Assembly (NCBI GenBank): GCA_937974275.1
Contig: CALJIF010000114.1
Location: forward strand, 1 to 42,930
DNA length: 42,930 nucleotides
DNA from: an uncultured Flavobacteriales bacterium
GTDB lineage: Bacteria; Bacteroidota; Bacteroidia; Palsa-965
Direction of reading: 5' to 3'
Shown: one piece after another, positions 17,103 through 25,482 of the stretch
Numbering within the stretch: the stretch's first letter is position 1
Layout of the letters: the number at the start of each line of letters is the position of its first letter
The notes under the pieces: generated by a model
The model's database searches: none
Seen by the model: only the letters and a program-made list of their open reading frames with translations
Told to the model about the DNA's origin: nothing
Made by a program: the position numbers and the translations under genes

Positions 17103-17144
17103 CCCGGTTAATACCGTTACAAGATAAGCATTTACTTAAATTCC

Positions 17145-17726
17145 ATGATTACCATACTGTTAGCTACTCAGAATCCTTACAAAATAAAAGAAATACAGGC
17201 TGTGCTGCCTGCCGGAATTACAGCATCGGGCATAGATGATTTAGTGAAAAGTGAGTTAGAGGAAACTGGTGCCACACTGGAGGAAAATGCTTTACAAAAG
17301 GCTCGTAAAATATTTCAACTCACGGGAAAACCAACGCTGTCGGACGATTCGGGATTGGAAGTAGTTGCACTCAACAATGCTCCGGGAGTGTATTCAGCTC
17401 GTTATGCCGGTCCTCAGAAAGATGATCAGGCGAATAATAGCAAATTGTTGGGTGAGTTGCGTTCTGTGGTTACACGTGAGGCTCGTTTTCGTACAGTATT
17501 GGCTTTTATTGATCAAACAGGTGAGTATCTTTTTGAAGGATTAGTAAACGGAGTGATTGCTTCGGAGTTGCATGGTAGTAACGGTTTTGGATACGATCCG
17601 CTGTTTATTCCGGATGGTGAAACACGCACATTTGCACAAATGACCGGCGATGAAAAAAATCGTTTAAGTCACCGTTCGAAGGCCGTTAAAGCATGGGCGC
17701 AATGGATGGCTTCCCGCAATCAATAG
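17145..17726 (+). CDS. rdgB: RdgB/HAM1-type non-canonical purine NTP pyrophosphatase
   Basis: This enzyme hydrolyses ITP, dITP and XTP to monophosphates, keeping deaminated purines out of nucleic acids. The 193-aa product is of normal length. It has the N-terminal motif LLATQNPYKIKEIQ (the TxNxxKxxE substrate loop), the metal-site block LSDDSGLEVVALNNAPGVYS, and the C-terminal GFGYDPLFIPDG followed by SHRSKA. All key family motifs are present. It is divergent from the sulfotransferase gene and about 120 nt upstream of ddl. Confidence 0.95.
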   Translation: MITILLATQNPYKIKEIQAVLPAGITASGIDDLVKSELEETGATLEENALQKARKIFQLTGKPTLSDDSGLEVVALNNAPGVYSARYAGPQKDDQANNSKLLGELRSVVTREARFRTVLAFIDQTGEYLFEGLVNGVIASELHGSNGFGYDPLFIPDGETRTFAQMTGDEKNRLSHRSKAVKAWAQWMASRNQ

Positions 17727-17799
17727 ATTTCAGCCTACACTTGTTCAAAAGTTGACTACAGTTCTGCTGCAGGAACCTTCCACACCCTGCGCGTTTGCT

Positions 17800-17807
17800 T
17801 ATCTTTA
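17800..17807 (+). promoter_or_regulatory. Candidate -7 box for the ddl-PASTA-T9SS unit
   Basis: TATCTTTA matches TAnnTTTG at seven of eight positions. Transcription would begin near 17813, which gives a short leader before the ATG at 17847 and argues against an in-frame TTG start at 17811. No clear -33 TTG is seen. Confidence 0.3.
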
Positions 17808-17846
17808 CACTTGCCTGATCATATGAAGTCGGGAATATTTGACGCT

Positions 17847-20549
17847 ATGAAAATTAAGATTGGAATTATTTTCGGAGGATCATCCCGCGAACGTGAAATA
17901 TCATTTGCCGGAGGTAGAACCGTTTATGATAATTTAAATAAATCCCTCTTCGAAGCGGTGCCCATTTTTGTGGACAGTTTTGGCAATTTCATTTTGCTGA
18001 ATTGGGAATATTTGTACAAAGGCAGTATTCGAGACTTTTATCCGCCCGTAGATTTTATTCCTGAATCACCGGGTGAATTTCAGGTGTATGCGGAATCCTT
18101 GAATCCTGATGATGCCACCGTGAATGCCATGTGTGAGCAGTTAGGTAGGCGTGTAAGTATTGAACAGTTAAAGCAAGAAATTGATTTCGCGTTTTTATGT
18201 TTGCACGGACCTTTTGGTGAAGACGGCAAAATTCAGGGTCTGTTGGAATATTATAAAATTCCATATTCCGGTTCCGGTATTTTGCCTTCTGCAATCGGTA
18301 TTGATAAGGCGGTTCAGAAGAAGTTGATGGTGAACGCCGGTTTTGCATCTCCGAAGTTTATTGCCTTATCAAGAGAAGAAATTCTTAGCGATTCAGGTGA
18401 AAAGTTATTTCAAAAAATTCACCGGGAAATTGGTTTTCCTCTTGTAGTGAAGGCATCTACGCAAGGTTCATCCATCGGTATTTCAATTTTACACGACGCT
18501 GATGCAAATCAATTGCGCGAAGCATTACTAAAGAGTTTGTTTATCAAAAGCATCTCCTCCTCAGCATGGAACTCTTTATCAGGAAACGATAAGAATGCAA
18601 CGATTCGCGTTATAACAGACATTCGTGAAGGTGTGGGATTGCCGTTGAAATTAACTGCCGGAACCAATACCGAAATGATTTATCATCCGGATAATTTGCT
18701 GCAGCGCCTGGATGAATTATTTGCTGCAAAACATTCAAGTGTAACATTGGAAGCTCTGGATGCGGAAAGTGTAGTGCTGGTGGAGGGATTTATTTCGGGG
18801 AAAGAATTTTCATGTATCGTTGTAGAGCGTGATGGCGATTCTCCTGTTGCATTGCCACCTACGGAAATTCGTAAAGGCAAGGAGTTGTTCGATTATCGTT
18901 CTAAATATTTACCCGGACTTTCGCGCAAAATTACGCCTATTGAATTGCCTGATGCGCAAATCGAAGCTATCAGAACAGAATGTGTGCGTTTATTTACAGC
19001 GCTGCAATTTGATGTTTATGCGCGCATCGATGGATTTGTTGGTGATGACGGAAAAATTTATTTGAACGATCCGAACACCACTTCCGGAATGATGCCATCA
19101 TCGTTCTTCTTTCATCAGGCTGCTGAAATCGGTTTGAATCCTTCTCAGTTTTTGACTTACATTATCCGTACTTCTTTGCTTGCGCGTATTAAGTCGGACA
19201 AAAACGGACAGCACTACGATCATTTGTTGCACCGTCTCGATTCGGGAATGGATGCAATTCGTTCAGCAGCACAAGAACGTACGCGCGTTGCGGTGTTGTT
19301 AGGCGGATATTCATCCGAACGCCATATTTCAGTAGAAAGCGGACGAAATATTTTCGAGAAATTATCTTCATCAACCAAGTATAGCCCGATACCGGTGTTT
19401 CTTACCGGTCATGCCGATGATCATCAGTTGTATATTATTCCGGTAAATATTTTATTGAAGGATAATGCGGATGATATCAAAGAGAAAATTGATGCGTGGA
19501 AAATTCATCCGGTTGTGCGCAAGATTATACAGGAGGCGGCTTCGATTACCGACCGTTTTTCATCTCCTGACGCCCTCTCTGCTCCACGAAAAATTTCATA
19601 CGAAGAGTTAAGTAAAATGGCCGATGCCGTGTTCATTGCGCTACATGGTCGTCCGGGTGAAGATGGGGCAGTACAGGAGAAGCTCGATACATTGGGTGTT
19701 CCGTACAATGGAAGCGGCAAAGAGAGTTCGCAGATTACTATTGACAAATACCGCACGAATGAAATTTTAAAACAAAATGGATTTTTAGTTGCGGAACACG
19801 TGCTCGTTACTCAGGACGAATGGGTGAAAAATCCTGCTTCGGTGTTAGCATACATCGATCAACATATTCATTGGCCCTTTATTGCGAAGCCGGTAGATGA
19901 TGGATGCAGTTCTGCGGTTCGGAAAATTAAAACGAAGGAAGAATTCGAAGCTTTCGCAAAGTTGATTTTTAGAAGTTCTGAAGAACTTGACCCGCAAGCG
20001 GCGCAATTGTTGAAGATTAAACCCAAAGAGGAGTTTCCGAATAAACCTGTTATTCTTGTTGAAGAATTGATCAGTAAACGTGATGCGAAACATTTCCTGG
20101 AAATAACCGGTGGAATGGTCACACATTACGGGCCTCAAGGGCAATTGGAATATGAAGTGTTTGAAGCTTCGGAAGCGTTATCGGAAGGAGAAGTATTATC
20201 GCTGGAAGAGAAATTTTTAGCGGGTCAGGGACAAAATATTACGCCTGCTCGATATGCGGTTAATCCTCATGAGCGGCAACAAATTTCGGACCGGGTGAAG
20301 GCAACTTTGGGTGCGGCTGCGCGTCTGTTAAACATTCAGGGCTATACCCGTATCGATGCATTTGTGCGAATTTATTCTCCTGATCGAATTGAGGTTATTT
20401 TTGTTGAAGTGAATTCGCTTCCGGGAATGACTCCTGCCACATGTATTTTCCATCAGGCGGCGATTAATGAATACAAACCGTATGAATTTATTGATGCGAT
20501 TTTGAATTTTTCATTCGCACGAAAAAAACTACAACAACAACCGGCATAA
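17847..20549 (+). CDS. ddl: Tandem (double) D-alanine-D-alanine ligase
   Basis: Ddl joins two D-alanines with ATP for peptidoglycan precursors. This 900-aa protein holds two complete ATP-grasp ligase copies (about 1-477 and 478-900); a normal Ddl has 300-370 aa. Copy 1 has GGSSREREIS, FGEDGKIQGLLE, PYSGSGILPSA, the omega-loop YRSKY and RIDGF, but the metal-site block reads NDPNTTSGMMP, with Asp for the usual Glu. Copy 2 has GGYSSERHIS, PGEDGAVQEKLD, PYNGSGKESS and the canonical metal site RIDAF with VEVNSLPGMTP, but its omega-loop lacks the usual Y-x-x-KY. Each copy thus seems altered in a different part of the site. I start at MKIKIGIIFGG; an ATG at 17823 is an alternative. The PASTA gene follows after 6 nt. 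Confidence 0.88.
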   Translation: MKIKIGIIFGGSSREREISFAGGRTVYDNLNKSLFEAVPIFVDSFGNFILLNWEYLYKGSIRDFYPPVDFIPESPGEFQVYAESLNPDDATVNAMCEQLGRRVSIEQLKQEIDFAFLCLHGPFGEDGKIQGLLEYYKIPYSGSGILPSAIGIDKAVQKKLMVNAGFASPKFIALSREEILSDSGEKLFQKIHREIGFPLVVKASTQGSSIGISILHDADANQLREALLKSLFIKSISSSAWNSLSGNDKNATIRVITDIREGVGLPLKLTAGTNTEMIYHPDNLLQRLDELFAAKHSSVTLEALDAESVVLVEGFISGKEFSCIVVERDGDSPVALPPTEIRKGKELFDYRSKYLPGLSRKITPIELPDAQIEAIRTECVRLFTALQFDVYARIDGFVGDDGKIYLNDPNTTSGMMPSSFFFHQAAEIGLNPSQFLTYIIRTSLLARIKSDKNGQHYDHLLHRLDSGMDAIRSAAQERTRVAVLLGGYSSERHISVESGRNIFEKLSSSTKYSPIPVFLTGHADDHQLYIIPVNILLKDNADDIKEKIDAWKIHPVVRKIIQEAASITDRFSSPDALSAPRKISYEELSKMADAVFIALHGRPGEDGAVQEKLDTLGVPYNGSGKESSQITIDKYRTNEILKQNGFLVAEHVLVTQDEWVKNPASVLAYIDQHIHWPFIAKPVDDGCSSAVRKIKTKEEFEAFAKLIFRSSEELDPQAAQLLKIKPKEEFPNKPVILVEELISKRDAKHFLEITGGMVTHYGPQGQLEYEVFEASEALSEGEVLSLEEKFLAGQGQNITPARYAVNPHERQQISDRVKATLGAAARLLNIQGYTRIDAFVRIYSPDRIEVIFVEVNSLPGMTPATCIFHQAAINEYKPYEFIDAILNFSFARKKLQQQPA

Positions 20550-20555
20550 CGTTAA

Positions 20556-21344
20556 ATGAAAAATTTCTTTCAGTTCTTTACCGGTAAACGATTTCTGATT
20601 AATGCAGGAATTGCATTAGTGCTATTGCCTGTGTTGATTTGGGCTACGTTTGCCTGGATGAGTTCGTTTACCAATCACGGAGATTTTATCGAAGTACCTG
20701 ATTTTATCGATTTGAAAATTTCTCAACTGGATCGTTTCGTTGACGACAAACCGGTGAAATATGAAATCATCGATTCTATTTGGGATCCGCAGAAACAAAA
20801 AGGTGTTGTTTTTCGACAGGATCCTGAACCGAAAGCACATGTGAAAGAAAATCGCACCGTGTATTTGTATGTTACGGCAATTACACCGCCTTCTATTGCC
20901 ATGCCCAAGCTGGAAGATTTATCGCAACGACAAGCAAAAGCTGTTTGCGAGAGTTACGGATTGAAAGCGGAATTCAAAGAAGTAGAAGATCCGCATCATG
21001 GTGCGATTATCGAACAACGTTACAAAGGCAAACGCATCGAACCCGGCACTCCGATTATGAAAGGTGAAACCGTTTTGTTAATGGTTGGTGTTGATGGAGA
21101 AGGCGGAATTTCGGGAATGCCTATTCCTAATTTAAATGGTTTAACTTTCCGTCAGGCGCGTGGAAAACTGTTGGATATGGGATTAGATTGGTTATTAATT
21201 CAAGATCCTGATGTAAAGGATTCGCTGAATGCATTTGTTTACAACCAAAATCCTGTGCCGGGCAAGGATAAAAAAATCATCAAAGGAACGACCATCGATA
21301 TTTTCGTGACTTCGGATAAATCGAAATTGAAAACAGAGGATTAA
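20556..21344 (+). CDS. Membrane-anchored PASTA-domain protein
   Basis: The 262-aa protein has one N-terminal transmembrane helix (about 13-32, INAGIALVLLPVLIWATFAW) and then three PASTA modules in the periplasm. They lie at about 40-108, 110-182 and 186-256, recognisable by openings such as VPDFIDLKISQL, MPKLEDLSQRQAKA and IPNLNGLTFRQARGKL. PASTA domains bind muropeptides or uncrosslinked peptidoglycan in some proteins. Unlike Stk1/PknB kinases, it has no kinase domain. It begins 6 nt after the Ddl gene and ends 2 nt before a T9SS-secreted protein gene. The ddl-PASTA linkage is, as I recall, common in Bacteroidota and suggests a cell-wall role. Confidence 0.88.
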   Translation: MKNFFQFFTGKRFLINAGIALVLLPVLIWATFAWMSSFTNHGDFIEVPDFIDLKISQLDRFVDDKPVKYEIIDSIWDPQKQKGVVFRQDPEPKAHVKENRTVYLYVTAITPPSIAMPKLEDLSQRQAKAVCESYGLKAEFKEVEDPHHGAIIEQRYKGKRIEPGTPIMKGETVLLMVGVDGEGGISGMPIPNLNGLTFRQARGKLLDMGLDWLLIQDPDVKDSLNAFVYNQNPVPGKDKKIIKGTTIDIFVTSDKSKLKTED

Positions 21345-21346
21345 TC

Positions 21347-23257
21347 ATGAAGCATTTCTTCACTGCGTGTGCAGTTTTTATATCAATAAGTTATTACGCT
21401 CAGCCCGAACATCTCGCTCCGGTTACGCATAACGCTGCTCAAACGGTTGATGCCGCTGCGAATCGTTCCAGAAGTTTTTCGGGAGATACCATTAACTTGC
21501 CCTCAACAGGATTTCGTGATGATTTTTCGTACGACGATCACCGTCCTGACACAACTTGGTGGAATTCAACATTAAATCCGGGAATTTATGTCAATCGCGG
21601 ATGGCCGCTTTCTCCCGTGAATATTGGTGTGTGTACATTCGATGGCCTCGATTTTACAGGAATGCCTTACAACGCATTAGCGCCTTCGAATACGAGCTTT
21701 CCTGCGGATGAATTGACGTCACGTCATATCAATTTGCAGTCGTTAAGTGTTGGTGATTCCGTGTATTTGAGTTTTTGGTATCAGGCAGGCGGAAAGGGTT
21801 ACGCGCCTAATCCAACTGATTCATTGATATTACAATATAATGTTCCATCATGGAATTCCTTTTCAACTGAAGTTTGGAAAACCATTTGGTTTATGGAAGG
21901 TTATACACCTCAAGGTAACGACACCGGATTTCATCTGGTAATGCTGAAACTGGACAGTGCTTCTTATTTTCAGAACGGTTTTCGTTTTCGTTTTCGCAAT
22001 TACGCATCGGTTTGCGGTAGTAATGATCACTGGCATATTGATGAAGTGTTTTTAAAACAAACACGGTCCTTTGCAGATACGTTGCAAGGAGAACCGCATT
22101 TTGTTTACGACATGCCGTCTTTATTAAAAGACTTTCATGTGGTTCCGGGTCATCATTATGTGCCTTCCATGATGGCTAGCGATATGGATATTTTTATCCG
22201 CAATAACGATGATATTCCGCGAAACGTGACCTACACCTACGAAGTGTATGAACCAACTTCGGCAACACCGATATTCACGTACAATGGAGGAGCTGACGGT
22301 AATTTGCAGCCGTTTTATACTTCAGGATATTCTCCATATGCGCCGCATGCAAATCCCAACGTAACGCCGTTCAGTTATCCGGGATTCAGTAATCCGGAAG
22401 ATACAGGAACATATTATGTACATCACATGCTCAAGAAGGGAACTTCTGCCAGCGCACCTGTGGATACAGTGATTTACAAGCAGCATTTGTACAATTATTA
22501 CGCTTACGATGACGGCACAGCGGAAGTGGGTTATGGTATTTACGGCTCGCAAGCATTAATGGCTTACAAGTTTACTTTGCCGCCAAATGTTACAGATACG
22601 TTGAAGTCGGTAATGATGTATTTCTTGCCTGTAGTGGATCAACCGAATATTGATTTGCGTGAATTCCGATTAACGGTGTGGGCGCACAATTCTGCAGCTA
22701 ATCAGCCGGGAACAGTGCTATACACGCAATACAAATACACGCCGGAATATCGTTATGATGCGCCGAATCGTTTTGTGGAATACACGATTGATAGTGGTAT
22801 TGTAGTGTTGTCCGGAACTTTTTATATCGGTTGGCAACAATTAGCAGTAGATCGTTTATACATCGGTTTTGATTTTAATAACGATCAATCGGATAAGATT
22901 TATTACAACACATCAGGTGTTTGGTACACTTCTATTTTTGATGGTGCACTGATGATGCGTCCTATATTCGGAGGAACGTACGACGTTACCGGAAATGAGG
23001 AAGTGAGTGATGCAGATCAAATGCAATGGTATCCGAATCCTACTGCAACAGAACTTACCGTCAGCGGACTTCCTGTGGGTAACGCCAATACCATAGAAGT
23101 GTTTGACGTTACAGGAAGAATGGTTTATAACACGCAAACACAAACGACGCAACACAAAATTGATGTGAGCAACTGGAATCGGGGCTTATACATAGTTCGT
23201 GTGCTGGACGCTAATGGTCAAGTATTAGGTAGCAATAGAGTAGTGGTGGGGAATTAA
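21347..23257 (+). CDS. Secreted protein with T9SS type A sorting domain
   Basis: The 636-aa protein has a signal peptide (cleavage near residue 18, after ISISYYA) and a large beta-rich body with a jelly-roll or MAM-like look (SVYLSFWYQAGG, FRFRFRNYASVCG). It ends in a type A T9SS domain over the last 75 residues, with WYPNPTATELTVSG, IEVFDVTGRMVY and NRGLYIVRVLD. Such domains direct export through type IX secretion and surface attachment. No catalytic motif is evident. It starts 2 nt after the PASTA gene, so it is probably cotranscribed with the cell-wall genes. An adhesive or structural role is plausible but unproven. Confidence 0.87.
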   Translation: MKHFFTACAVFISISYYAQPEHLAPVTHNAAQTVDAAANRSRSFSGDTINLPSTGFRDDFSYDDHRPDTTWWNSTLNPGIYVNRGWPLSPVNIGVCTFDGLDFTGMPYNALAPSNTSFPADELTSRHINLQSLSVGDSVYLSFWYQAGGKGYAPNPTDSLILQYNVPSWNSFSTEVWKTIWFMEGYTPQGNDTGFHLVMLKLDSASYFQNGFRFRFRNYASVCGSNDHWHIDEVFLKQTRSFADTLQGEPHFVYDMPSLLKDFHVVPGHHYVPSMMASDMDIFIRNNDDIPRNVTYTYEVYEPTSATPIFTYNGGADGNLQPFYTSGYSPYAPHANPNVTPFSYPGFSNPEDTGTYYVHHMLKKGTSASAPVDTVIYKQHLYNYYAYDDGTAEVGYGIYGSQALMAYKFTLPPNVTDTLKSVMMYFLPVVDQPNIDLREFRLTVWAHNSAANQPGTVLYTQYKYTPEYRYDAPNRFVEYTIDSGIVVLSGTFYIGWQQLAVDRLYIGFDFNNDQSDKIYYNTSGVWYTSIFDGALMMRPIFGGTYDVTGNEEVSDADQMQWYPNPTATELTVSGLPVGNANTIEVFDVTGRMVYNTQTQTTQHKIDVSNWNRGLYIVRVLDANGQVLGSNRVVVGN

Positions 23258-23266
23258 GACATTATT

Positions 23267-23303
23267 CGTGGATTTTCAAGGTTTGTAACTATGAAAATCC
23301 ATG
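23267..23303. repeat. Inverted repeat after the T9SS protein gene
   Basis: TGGATTTTCA (23269-23278) and TGAAAATCCA (23292-23301) form a 10-bp perfect stem with a 13-nt loop, extended by a G-T and a C-G pair to 12 pairs. It begins 10 nt after the stop codon at 23257. There is an A-rich run but no T tract on the plus strand, so it may be an mRNA 3'-end stabilising hairpin or a weak terminator. Confidence 0.55.
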
Positions 23304-23350
23304 AAAAATAACAACGCCACTATAGGAGTCGCACCTTTGTTTCACCCCAC

Positions 23351-23381
23351 AAAAAAAACGGGACAGTTACACCATCCCGTT
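23351..23381 (-). terminator. Intrinsic terminator of dnaK
   Basis: Read on the minus strand, AACGGGA and TCCCGTT form a 7-bp stem with an 11-nt loop, followed at once by eight T residues (plus-strand A run 23351-23358). It sits 28 nt beyond the dnaK stop codon, which is the ideal layout. Confidence 0.85.
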
Positions 23382-23408
23382 CTTTCTGCAATCGTATTTA
23401 CAACGCGT

Positions 23409-25301
23409 TTATTTCGCGTCCTTCACTTCTTCAAAGTCCACATCGGTTACTTCGCTGTCTCCACTTTTCGGTTGCTCGCCGGCGCCTGCATTGCCGCCGC
23501 CTTGTTGTTGCATGGCTTCATACATGCCTTGCACCACAGTCTGCAACTTCGCAAGACCCGATTCAACCGCAGGGATATTCTTGGAAGCATGTGCTTCTTT
23601 CAATTCCTTAACAGCTTCTTCAATCGCAGCTTTTTTATCAGCAGGTAACTTATCGCCGTGTTCACTCAACTGCTTCTCGGTCTGGAACACCAGCGCATCA
23701 GCCTGATTCAACTTCTCAATTTCTTCTTTCGCTTTCTTATCAGCTTCTGCGTTAACTTCTGCTTCTTTTTTCATGCGATCAATCTCATCTTTCGACAAAC
23801 CACTGCTGGCTTCGATGCGAATGTTCTGAGATTTTCCGGTGTTTTTATCTTTTGCAGATACGTTCAAAATTCCGTTCGCATCAATATCAAACGATACTTC
23901 AATTTGAGGAACACCGCGCGGTGCAGCAGGAATACCATCCAAGATGAAACGACCGATGGTGCGGTTATCTTTCGCCATTGGACGTTCGCCCTGAAGAATG
24001 TGAATCTCAACAGAAGGCTGATTGTCTGATGCGGTAGAGAATGTTTCCGATTTTTTAGTTGGAATTGTTGTATTGGCTTCAATCAATTTGGTCAACACGC
24101 CTCCATAGGTTTCGATACCTAATGAAAGTGGTGTAACGTCGAGCAACAATACATCTTTTACTTCTCCGGTTAATACACCACCCTGAATTGCAGCACCTAC
24201 TGCAACCACTTCATCCGGATTTACACCTTTAGACGGCGCTTTACCAAAGAAATTCTGCACTGCAGCTTGTACGGCAGGAATACGTGTTGAACCGCCCACT
24301 AAAATTACTTCGTCAATATCATTCACGCTGTAACCTGCATTCTTCAATGCAGAGCGGCAGGGCTCAATCGTACGACGAACTAAATCGTCAACCAACTGCT
24401 CAAACTTCGCGCGAGTTAACGAACGTACCAAGTGTTTCGGAATTCCGTCCACCGGCATGATGTACGGCAAATTAATCTCAGTGGAGTTGGTGCTGGATAA
24501 CTCGATCTTCGCTTTTTCTGCCGCTTCTTTCAAACGTTGAAGCGCCATCGGATCTTTAGACAAATCAAGTCCTCCATTTTCGTCTTTAAACTCTTGCACC
24601 AACCAATCAATAATTTTTTGATCGAAGTCATCACCACCTAAGTGTGTGTCACCGTCAGTTGATTTTACTTCGAATACGCCATCGCCCAATTCAAGAACAG
24701 AAACGTCGTGCGTACCACCACCGCAGTCGAACACCACAATTTTCATGTCCTGGCTTTTCTTGTCCAGTCCGTATGCCAGTGCAGCCGCTGTAGGTTCGTT
24801 GATGATACGACGCACCTTCAATCCCGCAATTTCACCGGCTTCTTTCGTAGCCTGACGTTGTGCGTCGTTAAAGTACGCAGGTACAGTGATCACTGCTTCT
24901 GTTACCTCTGTTCCCAAATAATCTTCCGCAGTCTTCTTCATTTTCTGAAGAATAATCGCTGAAATTTCCTGTGGTGTGTATTTGCGATCATCGATTGCAA
25001 CACGAGGTGTGTTGTTGTCGCCTTTCACAACGGAATAAGGAACACGTCCGGTTTCCATGGTCACTTCGTCGAATAAATGACCCATAAAACGCTTGATAGA
25101 GAAAATCGTTTTACGCGGGTTGGTAATCGCCTGACGCTTTGCAGGATCTCCGACCTTACGCTCTCCGTTTTCAACAAATGCTACGATCGACGGGGTCGTG
25201 CGACGTCCTTCGCTGTTAGGAATAACTACCGGCTCATTGCCTTCCATTACTGCTACACAGGAGTTCGTTGTGCCCAGGTCGATACCAATTATCTTTCCCA
25301 T
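23409..25301 (-). CDS. dnaK: Chaperone DnaK (Hsp70)
   Basis: DnaK is the ATP-dependent Hsp70 chaperone of the cytoplasm. The 630-aa product is complete. It opens MGKIIGIDLGTTNSCVAVME (phosphate-1 loop) and has VPAYFNDAQRQATKEAG, FDCGGGTHDVSVLELGDG (with Cys-Gly-Gly-Gly-Thr rather than LGGGT), the linker DVLLLDVTPLSLGIETYGG, and the C-terminal EVTDVDFEEVKDAK. The lid is Gln/Gly-rich near the end (MQQQGGGNAGAGEQ). It is a stand-alone gene; neither grpE nor dnaJ is adjacent. No HrcA/CIRCE-type operator was recognised in the 133 bp upstream. An intrinsic terminator follows. Confidence 0.97.
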   Translation of the reverse strand: MGKIIGIDLGTTNSCVAVMEGNEPVVIPNSEGRRTTPSIVAFVENGERKVGDPAKRQAITNPRKTIFSIKRFMGHLFDEVTMETGRVPYSVVKGDNNTPRVAIDDRKYTPQEISAIILQKMKKTAEDYLGTEVTEAVITVPAYFNDAQRQATKEAGEIAGLKVRRIINEPTAAALAYGLDKKSQDMKIVVFDCGGGTHDVSVLELGDGVFEVKSTDGDTHLGGDDFDQKIIDWLVQEFKDENGGLDLSKDPMALQRLKEAAEKAKIELSSTNSTEINLPYIMPVDGIPKHLVRSLTRAKFEQLVDDLVRRTIEPCRSALKNAGYSVNDIDEVILVGGSTRIPAVQAAVQNFFGKAPSKGVNPDEVVAVGAAIQGGVLTGEVKDVLLLDVTPLSLGIETYGGVLTKLIEANTTIPTKKSETFSTASDNQPSVEIHILQGERPMAKDNRTIGRFILDGIPAAPRGVPQIEVSFDIDANGILNVSAKDKNTGKSQNIRIEASSGLSKDEIDRMKKEAEVNAEADKKAKEEIEKLNQADALVFQTEKQLSEHGDKLPADKKAAIEEAVKELKEAHASKNIPAVESGLAKLQTVVQGMYEAMQQQGGGNAGAGEQPKSGDSEVTDVDFEEVKDAK

Positions 25302-25434
25302 AATTAAATGATATAAATGTGATTCAGTTTTTAATAACGATCTCTTTAGATCAACTCATGTGCCACCCCAAAAATGCCGCTATTTTCCTGCCAATGGCGC
25401 AGGTTTAAGTCAATAGAACTGACTATATATGACA

Positions 25435-25459
25435 AAACGACATGGAAGCCACGTCGTTT
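25435..25459 (-). terminator. Hairpin terminator of the DUF4249/TonB-receptor unit
   Basis: On the minus strand AAACGACGTGG and CCATGTCGTTT pair over 11 positions (one G-U) around a 3-nt loop, followed by TTGTCATATAT. It lies 23 nt after the stop codon of the DUF4249 gene. The T tract is short, so termination efficiency is uncertain. Confidence 0.65.
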
Positions 25460-25482
25460 GCCTGTATTATCAAGTAATTCGC

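Noticed and set aside
17120..17126. CAAGATA (minus TATCTTG) upstream of the sulfotransferase, also seen at 40172-40178 upstream of the M23 gene
   Set aside because: It misses one T of the -7 consensus and has no -33 partner in either place, so two occurrences of a 7-mer are not evidence of a shared promoter.
16751..17239. A 162-codon open frame on the plus strand opposite the sulfotransferase
   Set aside because: It lies antisense to a well-supported gene and runs into rdgB in another frame; its translation resembles no protein family.
19845..20144. Antisense open frames across the second half of ddl
   Set aside because: They mirror the codon pattern of the real gene and have no start context, motif or partner.
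17847..20549. Suspicion that the double ligase is an assembly duplication or read error
   Set aside because: The two halves are strongly diverged in sequence and share only family motifs, and the frame runs without interruption, so this is a genuine fused gene.
23301..23648. A 115-codon plus-strand frame opposite the dnaK 3' end
   Set aside because: It overlaps the dnaK terminator and coding region in antisense, and its translation is low in information apart from mirrored dnaK codons.
25302..25434. Heat-shock operator (CIRCE-like) or strong promoter before dnaK
   Set aside because: No CIRCE-type long dyad was found and the closest -7 match (minus CATTTTTG) has a mismatch in the key TA and no -33 partner.
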